From Nocardia takedensis NBRC 100417 (GTDB taxonomy: Bacteria > Actinomycetota > Actinomycetes > Mycobacteriales > Mycobacteriaceae), in assembly GCF_000308695.1 (NCBI RefSeq), contig NZ_BAGG01000093.1, positions 124,001 through 188,000 on the forward strand: a stretch of 64,000 nt of DNA. The letters are read 5' to 3'. The notes below the pieces were generated by a model, which had not been told where the DNA came from, searched no databases, and saw nothing but the letters and a program-made list of their open reading frames with translations. This document shows, piece by piece, positions 37,639 through 46,749 of this stretch. Numbering within the stretch: position 1 is the first letter of the stretch; every line of letters begins with the position of its first letter. The translations under genes were made by a program, and so were the position numbers.

Positions 37639-39230
37639 CCGAGTCCGTCCCCGGCCAGTTCACCCTGGTCCTGCACTCCCATCTCCCCTGGCTGGCCCAC
37701 CACGGGCGCTGGCCGGTCGGCGAGGAATGGCTCTACCAGTCCTGGGCCGCCTCCTACCTGCCGGTGGTCGAGGTGCTGCGAACCCTTGCCGCCGAAGGGC
37801 GTTCGCATCTGCTCAGCCTGGGCATCACCCCCGTGCTGGCGGCCCAGTTGGACGATCCGCACTGCCTGGCGGGCATGCACCACTGGCTGGGCAACTGGCA
37901 GTTGCGCGCCGACGAGGCCGCGATGGCGGGCAATCGCGCGCTGGGCGGCCACGAACACCGCTCGGCCGCCGCCGCGCTGGCCGATTTCGAGCGCACCTGG
38001 CGGCACGGCGCCTCCCCGGTCTGGCGGCAACTCATCGATGCCGGGACCATCGAATTGCTCGGCGGCCCACTGGCGCACCCGTTCCAACCGCTGCTCGATC
38101 GTCGCCTGCGCCGGTTCCAGTTGGCCGAAGGGTTGGCCGACGCGCGACTGCGCTGGGGTCACACGCCCGCGGGCATCTGGGCGCCGGAATGCGGCTACAC
38201 CCCCGGCATGGAGGTCGACTACGCCGACGCGGGCGTGACGCATTTCATGGTCGACGGCCCCGCCCTGCGCGGGGACAGCAGTCTCGGCCGACCCGTGCGC
38301 GACTCCGACGTGGTCGCCTTCGGACGGGATCTGCATGTCAGCTACCGGGTCTGGTCACCCAAATCCGGGTACCCCGGACAGGCCGCCTACCGTGATTTTC
38401 ATCACTACGATCACGCGACCGGTCTCAAACCGTCACGGGTGACCGGCAAATCCGTGGCCGGACCCGACAAGGCCCCCTACGACCCCGACCTCGCCGCGAC
38501 GGCCGTCACCCGCGACGTCGAGGATTTCGTGCGCACCGTGCGCGAGCGACTGCGCGACGAATCCGCCCGCATCGGCCGCCCGGCCCTGGTCGTGGCCGCT
38601 TTCGACACCGAACTGTTCGGCCACTGGTGGCACGAAGGGCCGCAGTGGCTGGCCCAGGTGCTGCGCGCGCTGCCCGAAGCGGGCGTCACCGTCGGCACCC
38701 TGACCGACGCCAGGGCCAACGGCTACGTGGGCGAACCCGTCCCGCTGGCCGACTCGTCCTGGGGTTCGGGCAAGGACTGGCGGGTCTGGGCGGGAGAACA
38801 GGTCCGCGACCTGGTCGAACTCAACGACGACGTCGTTCGGCTCGCCTTGGACACCCTCGACAAATCCCGCGAGAGCGCGGGCGGAGGCCCCGCCCTGCGC
38901 GACCCCGTCGCCGATCAACTCCTGCGCGAAGCCATCCTGACCGTCTCCAGCGACTGGGCCTTCATGGTCAGCAAGGACTCCGCGGCCGGGTACGCCCGCG
39001 AACGCGCGCACGGACACGCCCACGCCGTGCGGGAGATCGCCGCCGCCGTCGGCACCGGCCAAGTCGCCAAAACCCGGCAGCTGGCGGCAGGATGGAACGC
39101 GGCCGACGGACTGTTCCCGGCACTGGACGCCCGACGGCTCGGGCAACGGTACGCCGCGCCGCACGGAACGGACGCCCCCGCGGACCCCGAGTCCGCCCAC
39201 GACGGCCCGGTTGGAGAAGGACGCGTATGA
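37635..39230 (+). CDS. GH57 1,4-alpha-glucan branching enzyme
   Basis: Enzyme of 531 residues that creates alpha-1,6 branches in alpha-1,4 glucan. GH57 motif 1 HSHLPWL (His14, His16), nucleophile Glu186 in GIWAPECGYTPGM, acid/base Asp325 in FDTELFGHWWHEG, and the C-terminal helical domain with VSSDWAFMVSKDSAAGYARERAHGHA. The TTG at 37635 overlaps the previous stop and places the HSHLPW motif at the usual distance. Equivalent of Rv3031. Middle gene of a tightly coupled operon for MGLP or capsule-type glucan. Confidence 0.93.
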   Translation: MTESVPGQFTLVLHSHLPWLAHHGRWPVGEEWLYQSWAASYLPVVEVLRTLAAEGRSHLLSLGITPVLAAQLDDPHCLAGMHHWLGNWQLRADEAAMAGNRALGGHEHRSAAAALADFERTWRHGASPVWRQLIDAGTIELLGGPLAHPFQPLLDRRLRRFQLAEGLADARLRWGHTPAGIWAPECGYTPGMEVDYADAGVTHFMVDGPALRGDSSLGRPVRDSDVVAFGRDLHVSYRVWSPKSGYPGQAAYRDFHHYDHATGLKPSRVTGKSVAGPDKAPYDPDLAATAVTRDVEDFVRTVRERLRDESARIGRPALVVAAFDTELFGHWWHEGPQWLAQVLRALPEAGVTVGTLTDARANGYVGEPVPLADSSWGSGKDWRVWAGEQVRDLVELNDDVVRLALDTLDKSRESAGGGPALRDPVADQLLREAILTVSSDWAFMVSKDSAAGYARERAHGHAHAVREIAAAVGTGQVAKTRQLAAGWNAADGLFPALDARRLGQRYAAPHGTDAPADPESAHDGPVGEGRV

Positions 39231-40489
39231 AGATACTGATGGTGTCGTGGGAATACCCGCCGGTCGTCGTCGGTGGACTCGGACGCCACGTCCACCACCT
39301 CGCCACCGAACTCGCCGCCGCGGGCCACGAAGTCGTCGTCCTCGCGCGCAGGCCCTCGGGCACCGACTCCACCACCCACCCCACCCACTCGTTCATCAGC
39401 GAAGGCGTGCTCGTCGTCGCCGTGGCCGAGGACCCGCCCTGCTTCGACTTCGGCGAGGACATGCTCGCCTGGACCCTGGCCATGGGCCACGCCATGGTGC
39501 GCGCCGGCGTCGGCCTCAACAAGCCCGGCATCGGCGAGGGCTGGACCCCGGACGTCGTGCACGCCCACGACTGGCTCGTCGCCCACCCCGCCATCACCCT
39601 CGCCGAGTACTTCGACGTTCCCCTGGTCTCCACCATCCACGCCACCGAAGCGGGCAGGCACAGCGGCTGGGTCGCGGGCAAGGTCAACAAGCAGGTCCAC
39701 TCCGTGGAGTGGTGGCTGGCCAACGAATCCGACGCGCTCATCACCTGTTCGGCCTCCATGCGCGACGAAGTCGAACGCCTCTACGGCCCCGAACGCATCC
39801 CGATGACGGTGATCCGCAACGGAATCGACGTCGGCGCGTGGACCTTCCGCCCCCGCGCCCCGCGCTCGGGCCCGCCGCGCCTGCTCTATGTCGGCCGCCT
39901 GGAATACGAGAAGGGCGTCCAGGACGCCATCGCCGCGCTGCCGCGCATCCGGCGCGCCCACCCCGGCACCACACTCACCGTCGCGGGCATCGGCACCCAA
40001 TTCGAATGGCTGCGCGAACGCGCCCGCGTGCACCGCGTCGCCCGCGCCGTCACCTTCGCGGGCCAACTCGACCACGCCGGACTGCTCGGCTGGCTGCACG
40101 GGGCCGACGCCATCCTGCTGCCCAGCCGCTACGAACCCTTCGGCATCGTCGCCCTGGAGGCCGCCGCCGCGGGCACCCCGCTCATCACCTCCACGGCGGG
40201 CGGACTCGGCGAAGCGGTCATCGACGGCGTCACCGGCGCGTCCTTCGAACCCGCCGACGTCGACGGACTCGTCGAGGCCGTGCGCGCCACCCTGGACGAC
40301 CCGGCCGCCACCCAGGAACGGGCCTACGCGGCTCGCGAACGGCTCACCGCCGACTTCGCCTGGGACGTCGTCGCCGCCGAGACCGCGCTGGTCTACTCGG
40401 CCGCCAAACGGCGCGTCCGCAACCCGCTCGGGCGACCCTCGATCGTGGAACGCCCACTGCCCGAACGCGACCCGGCCAAACCGGTCTGA
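39227..40489 (+). CDS. GT4 alpha-(1-4)-glucosyltransferase (Rv3032-like)
   Basis: Retaining glycosyltransferase of 420 residues with two Rossmann domains: MVSWEYPPVVVGGLGRHVHHLATELA at the start, DVVHAHDWLVAHPA, LYVGRLEYEKGVQDAIAALP, and the nucleotide-sugar EX7E region in SRYEPFGIVALEAAAAGTPLI. In mycobacteria Rv3032 elongates the alpha-1,4 glucan of MGLP and contributes to glycogen. GGAGAAGG lies 6 bases before the ATG, and ATGA overlaps the branching enzyme stop. Last gene of the operon; it converges on the beta-propeller lipoprotein gene. Confidence 0.92.
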   Translation: MKILMVSWEYPPVVVGGLGRHVHHLATELAAAGHEVVVLARRPSGTDSTTHPTHSFISEGVLVVAVAEDPPCFDFGEDMLAWTLAMGHAMVRAGVGLNKPGIGEGWTPDVVHAHDWLVAHPAITLAEYFDVPLVSTIHATEAGRHSGWVAGKVNKQVHSVEWWLANESDALITCSASMRDEVERLYGPERIPMTVIRNGIDVGAWTFRPRAPRSGPPRLLYVGRLEYEKGVQDAIAALPRIRRAHPGTTLTVAGIGTQFEWLRERARVHRVARAVTFAGQLDHAGLLGWLHGADAILLPSRYEPFGIVALEAAAAGTPLITSTAGGLGEAVIDGVTGASFEPADVDGLVEAVRATLDDPAATQERAYAARERLTADFAWDVVAAETALVYSAAKRRVRNPLGRPSIVERPLPERDPAKPV

Positions 40490-40493
40490 GCGC

Positions 40494-41825
40494 TCAGCGT
40501 TCCGGCTCGAACGCGAACACCTCGCCGATCCTGGTCGCGACCACCACGTCGCCCTCGGCGCTCACCGACGTCCCCGTCGTCACGCCCTGCGCGTTCGGCA
40601 GCACATCGGAATCGATCGTCCCGCCGGTCTCGGTGTCGAAGGTGATCAGGCTCAGGCCCGCGCCGATCGCGGCCACCGTGTAGCCGACGCCGCCCGCCGC
40701 CTGCACCGGAGCGCCACGCAACATCAGATCCTTGCGCTCCCAGACGATCTCGGAGGTGTCACCGTTGTCGCGCACCGCCAGCAGATAGCCCTGCTCACCC
40801 GCCGGGAGGATCAACCCGTCGGCCGACACCGACAGCACCCCGCGCGGGGTGAACCCCAACTGCCGCACCCACTTCGGGCGACCGTCCGCGGCGTCCAGCG
40901 CGATCAGCCGGTCGGTGTTGTCCCCCACGTAGATCGTGCCGCCGTCCGCCGACACCGTCGGACTCGTGCCGCTGCCCTGCGCCAACACCTCGGCGCTCCA
41001 CAGCCGCTTCACCTCGCCGTCCCCGTAGCTCAACGCCACCAACGACGCCGCGGGCCGCCCCGGCTCCCACACCGTCACGAAGAAACGGCCCGAATCCGCG
41101 TCCACCGCCGAGATGTTCGCCACCGCGCAGCGCGGGCCGCCCGACAGGCAATCGTCGAGCCCCTGCCCCGAAGCGGGCCGCGTCAACCCCGGATAAGCCA
41201 GGAAGTCCGCGTCGCCCAACAGTTGCAGCGTCGGCACTTCACGCGCGCCCGTCTGCCTGCTCAGGATGTCGATCTGACCCGACTGCGTCACCGACAGCAC
41301 CCGACCGTCGCCGGTGAACTGCACCGACACCGGCACACCCGCCACCGGCGTGCGCCACCGCGGCTGCCCCAGATAGTTGAACGAATTCACCGCACCGTCG
41401 TCGCCGACATAGGAATTCGACATGCCGTCCACCACCGTGGGCGAGGACACCGCGTTCGGCCCCAACTGATTACAGAACCGCTTGCGCCCCGTCGGCATCT
41501 GCAACGACAGGATCGCGCACCCGCTCTGCGTGCGCGTCGTCAGGAACATCTGCCCGTCACGGCCGATCGCCACCGGCATCTCCACCGGACCGCCCACCGG
41601 CCGCGACCAGTTCAACGTCATCCGCCGCGCCCCCTCCACCGGGGTCACCGCGCTGTTGCGCAGATCGTGATACGCCGCGGGCCATCCCGCGCCGGGACCG
41701 ACGGTGATGTCATCGACCGCGGTGCCGCACCCCGTCACCATCACCCCCGCCACCGACGCGACCAGCACGACCAGCGCCGCGCGCCGCGCACGCCCGGATC
41801 CAGCCCGCACGCTGCCGGTTCGCAC
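40494..41825 (-). CDS. PQQ-like beta-propeller lipoprotein
   Basis: Predicted surface lipoprotein of 443 residues: basic n-region, hydrophobic stretch and lipobox VTGC with Cys33. The body contains repeated W-docking propeller blades of the PQQ type (PRWRTPVAGVPV, GGTIYVGDNTDRLIALDAADGRPKWVRQLG, VVATRIGEVFAFEPE), but no quinoprotein active-site residues that I can point to. It probably acts as a scaffold or binding protein. Equivalent of Rv3035, which also neighbours the MGLP genes. The gap to the convergent glucosyltransferase is 4 bases. Confidence 0.85.
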   Translation of the reverse strand: MRTGSVRAGSGRARRAALVVLVASVAGVMVTGCGTAVDDITVGPGAGWPAAYHDLRNSAVTPVEGARRMTLNWSRPVGGPVEMPVAIGRDGQMFLTTRTQSGCAILSLQMPTGRKRFCNQLGPNAVSSPTVVDGMSNSYVGDDGAVNSFNYLGQPRWRTPVAGVPVSVQFTGDGRVLSVTQSGQIDILSRQTGAREVPTLQLLGDADFLAYPGLTRPASGQGLDDCLSGGPRCAVANISAVDADSGRFFVTVWEPGRPAASLVALSYGDGEVKRLWSAEVLAQGSGTSPTVSADGGTIYVGDNTDRLIALDAADGRPKWVRQLGFTPRGVLSVSADGLILPAGEQGYLLAVRDNGDTSEIVWERKDLMLRGAPVQAAGGVGYTVAAIGAGLSLITFDTETGGTIDSDVLPNAQGVTTGTSVSAEGDVVVATRIGEVFAFEPER

Positions 41826-41870
41826 CTGAGTTCTCCTCTGCGTCCGATTTGCCGCGACTCCGTCGCGGCG

Positions 41871-41965
41871 GGTTCGCGGCCCCTTGTGTCTCGCGGCTCA
41901 GCGGTCGAGACTCGCGCCTGCGGCGCATGCGCTTCGACCGCTGAGCCGCGAGACGGCCGCGAACC
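41871..41965. repeat. Long interrupted inverted repeat in a divergent intergenic region
   Basis: Two nested perfect arm pairs: 11 bases (GGTTCGCGGCC at 41871-41881 and its complement at 41955-41965) and 20 bases (41889-41908 and 41934-41953), with a 25-base loop. Left and right halves between the arm pairs are unequal (7 bases versus 1). It lies in the 458-base region 41826-42283 between the divergent beta-propeller and hexapeptide-acetyltransferase genes, where I see no other gene. Confidence 0.85.
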
Positions 41966-42283
41966 GGTCGCTCGTAAGACTCGCTCCGTCGTGGTTCAGT
42001 GCGCTGGGATAGTAACGGGGGTGGGGTACCCGCGGGGACTTCGGGGGGATGTTTGCGGGAGGTCGGGTGTGGTGAACACCAGTGGGGCCGCGCGTCGGAA
42101 TCGGCGCGATCCGCCGCTCGCGATCACGGACAGCGGGTTCGCGCCGCGGCTCGGGGAGGCGAATCCCGGCGGCGGCTCCTCTCGCGAATGTGGTCCCGTT
42201 CTCACCGCGGGGGTACGCGGAAGTACTCTTGTCTGCTGAACAGGCAGTGGCCCCGAGGGCGGGGTTTACGACGGGAGACGATC

Positions 42284-43033
42284 GTGACGAGCATGTGGGG
42301 CGCGCCGTTGCGCTCGCGGTGGCGGGGTTCGCGTCGCCGGGATCCGCAGCAGGCCCGGTTCCTGACGACCGCGTCCTTGCGCTGGGTGCTCGCCAATCGG
42401 GCCTACACGCCCTGGTACCTGGTCCGTTACTACCGCCTGTTCAAATTCAAGGCCGCCAATCCGCACATCGTGCTGCGGGGAATGGTCTTTCTCGGCAAGA
42501 ACGTCGAGATCCACGCGACGCCGGAACTGAGCCGCATGGAGATCGGCCGCTGGGTGCACATCGGCGACGGCAACGCCATCCGGTGTCACGAGGGGTCGCT
42601 GCGGATCGGCGACAAGGTCGTCTTCGGCAAGGACAACGTGGTCAACACCTATCTCGACATCGAGATCGGCGAATCCACCCTGGTCGCGGACTGGTGCTAC
42701 ATCTGCGATTTCGACCACCGCATGGACGACATCACCATGCCGATCAAGGATCAGGGCATCGTGAAGAGCCCGGTGCGGATCGGACCCGACACCTGGATCG
42801 CGGCCAAAGTGACGGTGCTGCGGGAGACGCGGGTCGGTCGTGGGTGCGTGCTCGGCGCGCACGCGGTGGTCAAGGGCGAGATCCCGGATTACGGCATCGC
42901 GGTCGGCGCGCCCGCGAAAGTGGTCAAGAACCGCAAGGCGGCTTGGGAGGCGGGCGCGGCGGCGCGCGCCGAATACGTCGCCGCGCTCGAGGACATCGAA
43001 CGCAAGAAGAACGGCGTCGCGCAGCAAGCCTGA
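42284..43033 (+). CDS. Left-handed beta-helix acetyltransferase (Rv3034c-like)
   Basis: Protein of 249 residues with hexapeptide repeats: HIGDGNAIRCHEGSLRIGDKVVFGKDNVV, LVADWCYICDFDHRMDD (with the catalytic-type His), VRIGPDTWIAAKVTVLRETRVGRGCVLGAHAVVKGEIPDYGIAVGAPAKVVKNR. It would transfer acetyl or another acyl group to a sugar; in mycobacteria the equivalent belongs to the MGLP locus. The GTG at 42284 has GGGAG 7 bases upstream. A basic, Arg-rich N-terminus (RSRWRGSRRRD) precedes the helix domain. Confidence 0.88.
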   Translation: MTSMWGAPLRSRWRGSRRRDPQQARFLTTASLRWVLANRAYTPWYLVRYYRLFKFKAANPHIVLRGMVFLGKNVEIHATPELSRMEIGRWVHIGDGNAIRCHEGSLRIGDKVVFGKDNVVNTYLDIEIGESTLVADWCYICDFDHRMDDITMPIKDQGIVKSPVRIGPDTWIAAKVTVLRETRVGRGCVLGAHAVVKGEIPDYGIAVGAPAKVVKNRKAAWEAGAAARAEYVAALEDIERKKNGVAQQA

Positions 43034-43082
43034 GGTGGCAGCCAAGCCCGAGGTGTCAGGGGCATCGGCTACGGTTCGCGCT

Positions 43083-43622
43083 ATGAACAGCTACGCGGCG
43101 CTGCTGCGCGGGATCATGCCGAGCAACCCGAACATGCGCAATGAGAAGTTGCGCGCGGTCTTCGAGGGTCTCGGATACGAGCGCGTGGCGACGATCCTGT
43201 CCAGCGGCAATGTGGTCTTCTCCTGCGCCGAGACCGACGAGGCCGCGCTCGAGGACGCCATCCAGTGCGCGCTGAACAGTGAACTCGGCATCCCGGGCGG
43301 CACCATCGTGCGCAGCCACGAGACCTTGCGCGACCTGCTCGACCGCGACCCGTTCGAGGGCTTGGCCCACACCCGCGAGAACTACCTGACCGTCACCTTC
43401 TTCAAGGCGCAGACCCCCGAGGTGGGCGACCCGGTGAACACCGACGACCTCACCCGCATCGTCGGCTACGACGAGCCCTCGCGCGCCTTCCTCAGCGTCA
43501 TCGACAACCGCGTGCCCGGGACCAGCGATTTCATGTCCTGGCTCGACCGCAGCTACGGCAAGGACATCACCACGCGCACCTGGCTGACGGTGCAGAAGGT
43601 GGTCGCCAAGATCGAGCGTTGA
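43083..43622 (+). CDS. DUF1697-family protein
   Basis: Soluble protein of 179 residues matching the DUF1697 pattern: YAALLRGIMPSNPNMRNEKLRAVFEGLGYERVATILSSGNVVF at the N-terminus and a C-terminal TTRTWLTVQKVVAKI. No function has been established for this family. ATG at 43083, 49 bases after the acetyltransferase stop; the stops of this gene and the next converge 4 bases apart. Not part of the mycobacterial order I recall. Confidence 0.88.
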   Translation: MNSYAALLRGIMPSNPNMRNEKLRAVFEGLGYERVATILSSGNVVFSCAETDEAALEDAIQCALNSELGIPGGTIVRSHETLRDLLDRDPFEGLAHTRENYLTVTFFKAQTPEVGDPVNTDDLTRIVGYDEPSRAFLSVIDNRVPGTSDFMSWLDRSYGKDITTRTWLTVQKVVAKIER

Positions 43623-43626
43623 CGCC

Positions 43627-44799
43627 TCAGCCCGCCGGGCGGTGGGCGACGCAGACGAAGACCGTCGCCGTGCGCTCGATGCGAGTGATCACCAGGGAGT
43701 AGGGCGTGCCGCCGCGAGATTTCAAACGGGCGCGCAGCGCGTCCGGGTCGACGTCCACGCCGCGCACGAGGATTTCCAGCGCGCCCGCGTCCAGGCGGGC
43801 CAGTTCGCGACGCAAGGTCTTCTCGCGCAGGTCGGTGCGCGCGACTACCCGGAAACCGCGCAGACCGGGCGGCACCGCGTCGCCGGTGAGGTAGGCGATG
43901 CGCGGATCGAGTTGCCAGAGACCGTGGGCGGCGGCGTAGTGGCGCACCAGACCGGCGCGCACGATCGCGCCGTCCGGGTCGATGATCCACTCGCCGGGCG
44001 GGCGGTCCGGGATGTCGTCGGGGTCCGCGTCGGTCACCTCGACCGGGTCACCGGTGCTGGAGAGCACGCTCGCGCGGCGCGTCACCCCGGGCGCGGCGAA
44101 TCCGGGTGACCACAGGCAGGCTTCGCGGACCGCGCCGTCCAGGGAGACCACCTCGATCTCGCCCGGCCAGTCGAGTCGGTCGAAGTCCAGCCCGGGGGCG
44201 CATTTCACGGCCAAGTCCCGGCCCGCGTAGGACTCCAGCAGATCCGGGAGCGGGGGTTGCAGGCGGGCGGGGTCGTGGGTGCGGCGTCCGTCGGCGCGCC
44301 GGGCGGGATCGGCGATGACAGCCGTTCCCGTCGAGACCGGGCGCAGCGCGTCGGCCCGCGCCAGCAGGACCGGAGCCGCGGCCAGGTTGTGCGCGGCGAT
44401 GTCCAGGCGGACCGGGTCCAGGTCGCTGCCGAGGACCGCCGGGCACACCCGGGCCAGTTCGGCCAGTTCCGCGCCGATCGAGCAGGTGACGTCGTGCACC
44501 GCCCGCCCCGCCAACCGCGTGGCCCGATGCCGGGCGACCAGGGTGGGGGTGGCCTGTTGCAGGGCGTCGTCGGTGAACAGCCAGCCGTCGGCGTCGCGCA
44601 ACTTCGCGCCCGCCTTGCGACGCAACCGCGTCGTCTCCACGACGGCGGGGGCGTGCTCGCCGAACGCCCGCCGCGCCCGCTCCAGGTCACGCAGGTGGGT
44701 GGCGGCGGTCAGCTCCAGCCCGTCCGCCTCGGCGAGCGCGGCACGGCCGTCCGCGCCGCCGAGGAACGCGACGTCCGCCCGGCTGAAGCCGTAGCCCAC
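43627..44799 (-). CDS. Class I methyltransferase with THUMP-like domain (Rv3037c-like)
   Basis: Protein of 390 residues. The central SAM-binding fold reads VHDVTCSIGAELAELARVCPAVLGSDLDPVRLDIAAHNL, then IADPARRADGRRTHDPA in the catalytic-loop position. A C-terminal THUMP-like domain follows (RVVARTDLREKTLRRELARLDAGALEILVRGVDVDPDALR). Such proteins resemble RNA methyltransferases, although the mycobacterial ortholog has been listed with MGLP genes because of its position. GTG start at 44799 abuts the stop of the preceding methyltransferase gene with no gap. Confidence 0.82.
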   Translation of the reverse strand: MGYGFSRADVAFLGGADGRAALAEADGLELTAATHLRDLERARRAFGEHAPAVVETTRLRRKAGAKLRDADGWLFTDDALQQATPTLVARHRATRLAGRAVHDVTCSIGAELAELARVCPAVLGSDLDPVRLDIAAHNLAAAPVLLARADALRPVSTGTAVIADPARRADGRRTHDPARLQPPLPDLLESYAGRDLAVKCAPGLDFDRLDWPGEIEVVSLDGAVREACLWSPGFAAPGVTRRASVLSSTGDPVEVTDADPDDIPDRPPGEWIIDPDGAIVRAGLVRHYAAAHGLWQLDPRIAYLTGDAVPPGLRGFRVVARTDLREKTLRRELARLDAGALEILVRGVDVDPDALRARLKSRGGTPYSLVITRIERTATVFVCVAHRPAG

Positions 44800-45777
44800 C
44801 TACTTCGCGGCCGCGCCCGGCTTCACGCCGGTGATCATGGCGTTGTAGAAGAACTGACGCGGCACCACGCGGCGCATGACATTCTCGTCGAGCCAGCTCA
44901 GCCGCAACCACGCCTTGTACATCGCCAGGCGGTAGCCCATGGTCAGCTTCTCCGCGGGCACGGCGGCCTCGAAGGTGCGCACCGGCCAACCCCACAGGGC
45001 GGCGGCGAACTCCTCGGTGGTCGCCTTGACCTCGACGGCACCGGCCGACCGCGACATCGCCTCGAGGTCGCGCGGGTCGAAGGTGTGCAGGTCGACGACC
45101 GCTTCCAGGGCCGCGGCGCGCGAGGACTCGTCCAACTCCTCCTGCGGGCGACGCCAGCCCGCCAGCGGCGCGAGCTTGGTGACCGTCGTGGTGGCCTTCC
45201 AGGTGATGCGTCCCAGCCAGCGCGCGTAGAAATTGCCGACGGTGGTGGGCTCGCCCGCGAAGACGAAACGACCGCCCGGCTTGAGCACCCGCAGGCACTC
45301 CTTCAGGGCGAGTTCCACATCGGGGATGTGGTGCAGCACGGCGTGGCCGACGACCAGATCGAAGGTGTCGTCGTCGTAGGGGATGGTCTCGGCGTCGGCG
45401 ACCCGGCCGTCGACGTCCAGGCCCAGGTGTTCGGCGTTGCGCAGCGCGACCTTCACCATGCCGGGCGACAGGTCGGTGACCGACCCCGATTTCGCGATGC
45501 CGCCCTGCATGAGGTTCAGCAGGAAGAACCCGGTTCCACAGCCCAGTTCCAGCGCGCGCCCGTAGGGCAGCGGCGCGGGGCCGACGGCGGCATCGAAGCG
45601 GCCGCGGGCGTAGTCGATACAGCGCTCGTCGTAGGAGATCGACCACTTGTCGTCGTAGGTCTCGGCTTCCCAGTCGTGGTAGAGGACCTGGGCGAGCTTC
45701 GTATCCTTGAGCGCGGCTTCGACCTCGGCCTCGGTGGCGTGCGGGTTCGGCGCGGGGTCGTCGGGGTGGACCGTCAT
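44800..45777 (-). CDS. SAM-dependent methyltransferase (Rv3038c-like)
   Basis: Class I methyltransferase of 325 residues: SAM loop ALELGCGTGFFLLNLMQGG, VTDLSPGMVKVALRNAEHLGLDVDGRVADAETIPYDDDTFDLVVGHAVLHHI. The N-terminal YHDWEAETYDDKWSISYDERCIDYARGRF is characteristic of a mycobacterial group of large UbiE-like enzymes. The substrate is unknown. ATG at 45777; upstream lies a perfect 14-base palindrome. It forms a likely operon with the following THUMP-type methyltransferase. Confidence 0.87.
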   Translation of the reverse strand: MTVHPDDPAPNPHATEAEVEAALKDTKLAQVLYHDWEAETYDDKWSISYDERCIDYARGRFDAAVGPAPLPYGRALELGCGTGFFLLNLMQGGIAKSGSVTDLSPGMVKVALRNAEHLGLDVDGRVADAETIPYDDDTFDLVVGHAVLHHIPDVELALKECLRVLKPGGRFVFAGEPTTVGNFYARWLGRITWKATTTVTKLAPLAGWRRPQEELDESSRAAALEAVVDLHTFDPRDLEAMSRSAGAVEVKATTEEFAAALWGWPVRTFEAAVPAEKLTMGYRLAMYKAWLRLSWLDENVMRRVVPRQFFYNAMITGVKPGAAAK

Positions 45778-45816
45778 GGATGCGTAGCCTATCTTCCCTT
45801 CCGGCCCCCTCGTGAA

Positions 45817-45830
45817 TGGGACCGGTCCCA
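45817..45830. promoter_or_regulatory. Perfect 14-base palindrome, possible operator
   Basis: TGGGACCGGTCCCA, 40 bases upstream of the methyltransferase start and 80 bases after the echA stop. Could be an operator; no regulator is assigned. Confidence 0.3.
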
Positions 45831-45909
45831 ACCGGACATCCGTCCCGTTCGGCGACCGGACGCCGGTACGGTTCGGTCCCGCCCGGTAGACGTACCAGGC
45901 GTCGCGGGC

Positions 45910-46692
45910 TCAGCGCCCGACGAAGACCGCCGACCCGGGACCGTCGGCCAGTACCGACTCGGTCCCCGTACGCCGGTCCTCGGTGTCGAACAGCGCGGCC
46001 CACCGCGCGCGCGCCGACGCACCGGCCTCCGCGGTATCGGCCGCCTCGAAGACCGCCTTCGCCGCCGCCAGGGCGCGCGCGGGACCGTCGACGAACTGCC
46101 GCGCCCAGCGCAGCGCCGCCGCGAACACCTCGTCGGGCGCGACCACCTCGTCCACCAACCCGAGCGACAGCGCCTCGGCATGTTCGACGAACCGGCCCGT
46201 GTAGACCAGGTCACGGGCCGCGCCGGCCCCGATCAGCCGCGTCAACCGCGCCAGGCCCGCGAGCGGGATCAGCCCGGCCTTGATCTGCGGGAGGCCGAGT
46301 TTGACGTTGTCGCCGATGATCCGCCGGTCCGCCCCCAACGCCAGTTCCAGTCCGCCGCCGAGCGCGTACCCGGTGATCGCGGCGACCGTGGGCTGCGGAA
46401 CCCGCGCCAACGCGCCCAACGCGGCCTGGATGTCGGCGGCCATCGCCTCGGCCCCCGCGCGATCGAGCGCGGCCAGTTCAGCGAGGTCGTCCCCCGCGCT
46501 GAAGACGCGCTCGTCGCCGTAGACCACCAAGGCGGCGATCCGCTCGTCGGCCGCCGCCCGTTCGGCCGCCGCGCGGATCTCGCGCAGGACATCCGTGCTC
46601 AGCAGATTCAGGGGCGCGCGGTCGATCCGCAGCACCGCGACATCGCGGGCGGCGTCGCCCTCCACCACATCCAAGGTCACGAATTCGGCCAT
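45910..46692 (-). CDS. echA17: Enoyl-CoA hydratase/isomerase family protein (EchA17-like)
   Basis: Crotonase-fold enzyme of 260 residues, expected to hydrate trans-2-enoyl-CoA in beta-oxidation. Oxyanion-hole segments ERVFSAGDDLAELAALDRAGA and ALGGGLELALGADRRI are present, and the catalytic-Glu region LGLPQIKAGLIPLAGLARLTRL is recognisable, although one of the two classical Glu positions is not obvious. Equivalent of Rv3039c. Monocistronic by spacing. Confidence 0.88.
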   Translation of the reverse strand: MAEFVTLDVVEGDAARDVAVLRIDRAPLNLLSTDVLREIRAAAERAAADERIAALVVYGDERVFSAGDDLAELAALDRAGAEAMAADIQAALGALARVPQPTVAAITGYALGGGLELALGADRRIIGDNVKLGLPQIKAGLIPLAGLARLTRLIGAGAARDLVYTGRFVEHAEALSLGLVDEVVAPDEVFAAALRWARQFVDGPARALAAAKAVFEAADTAEAGASARARWAALFDTEDRRTGTESVLADGPGSAVFVGR

Positions 46693-46749
46693 GCGGGCAC
46701 GCTACCGCGCGGACGCGCGCTCTCCGTCCCCGAGTGTGCTCCCCCGGCC

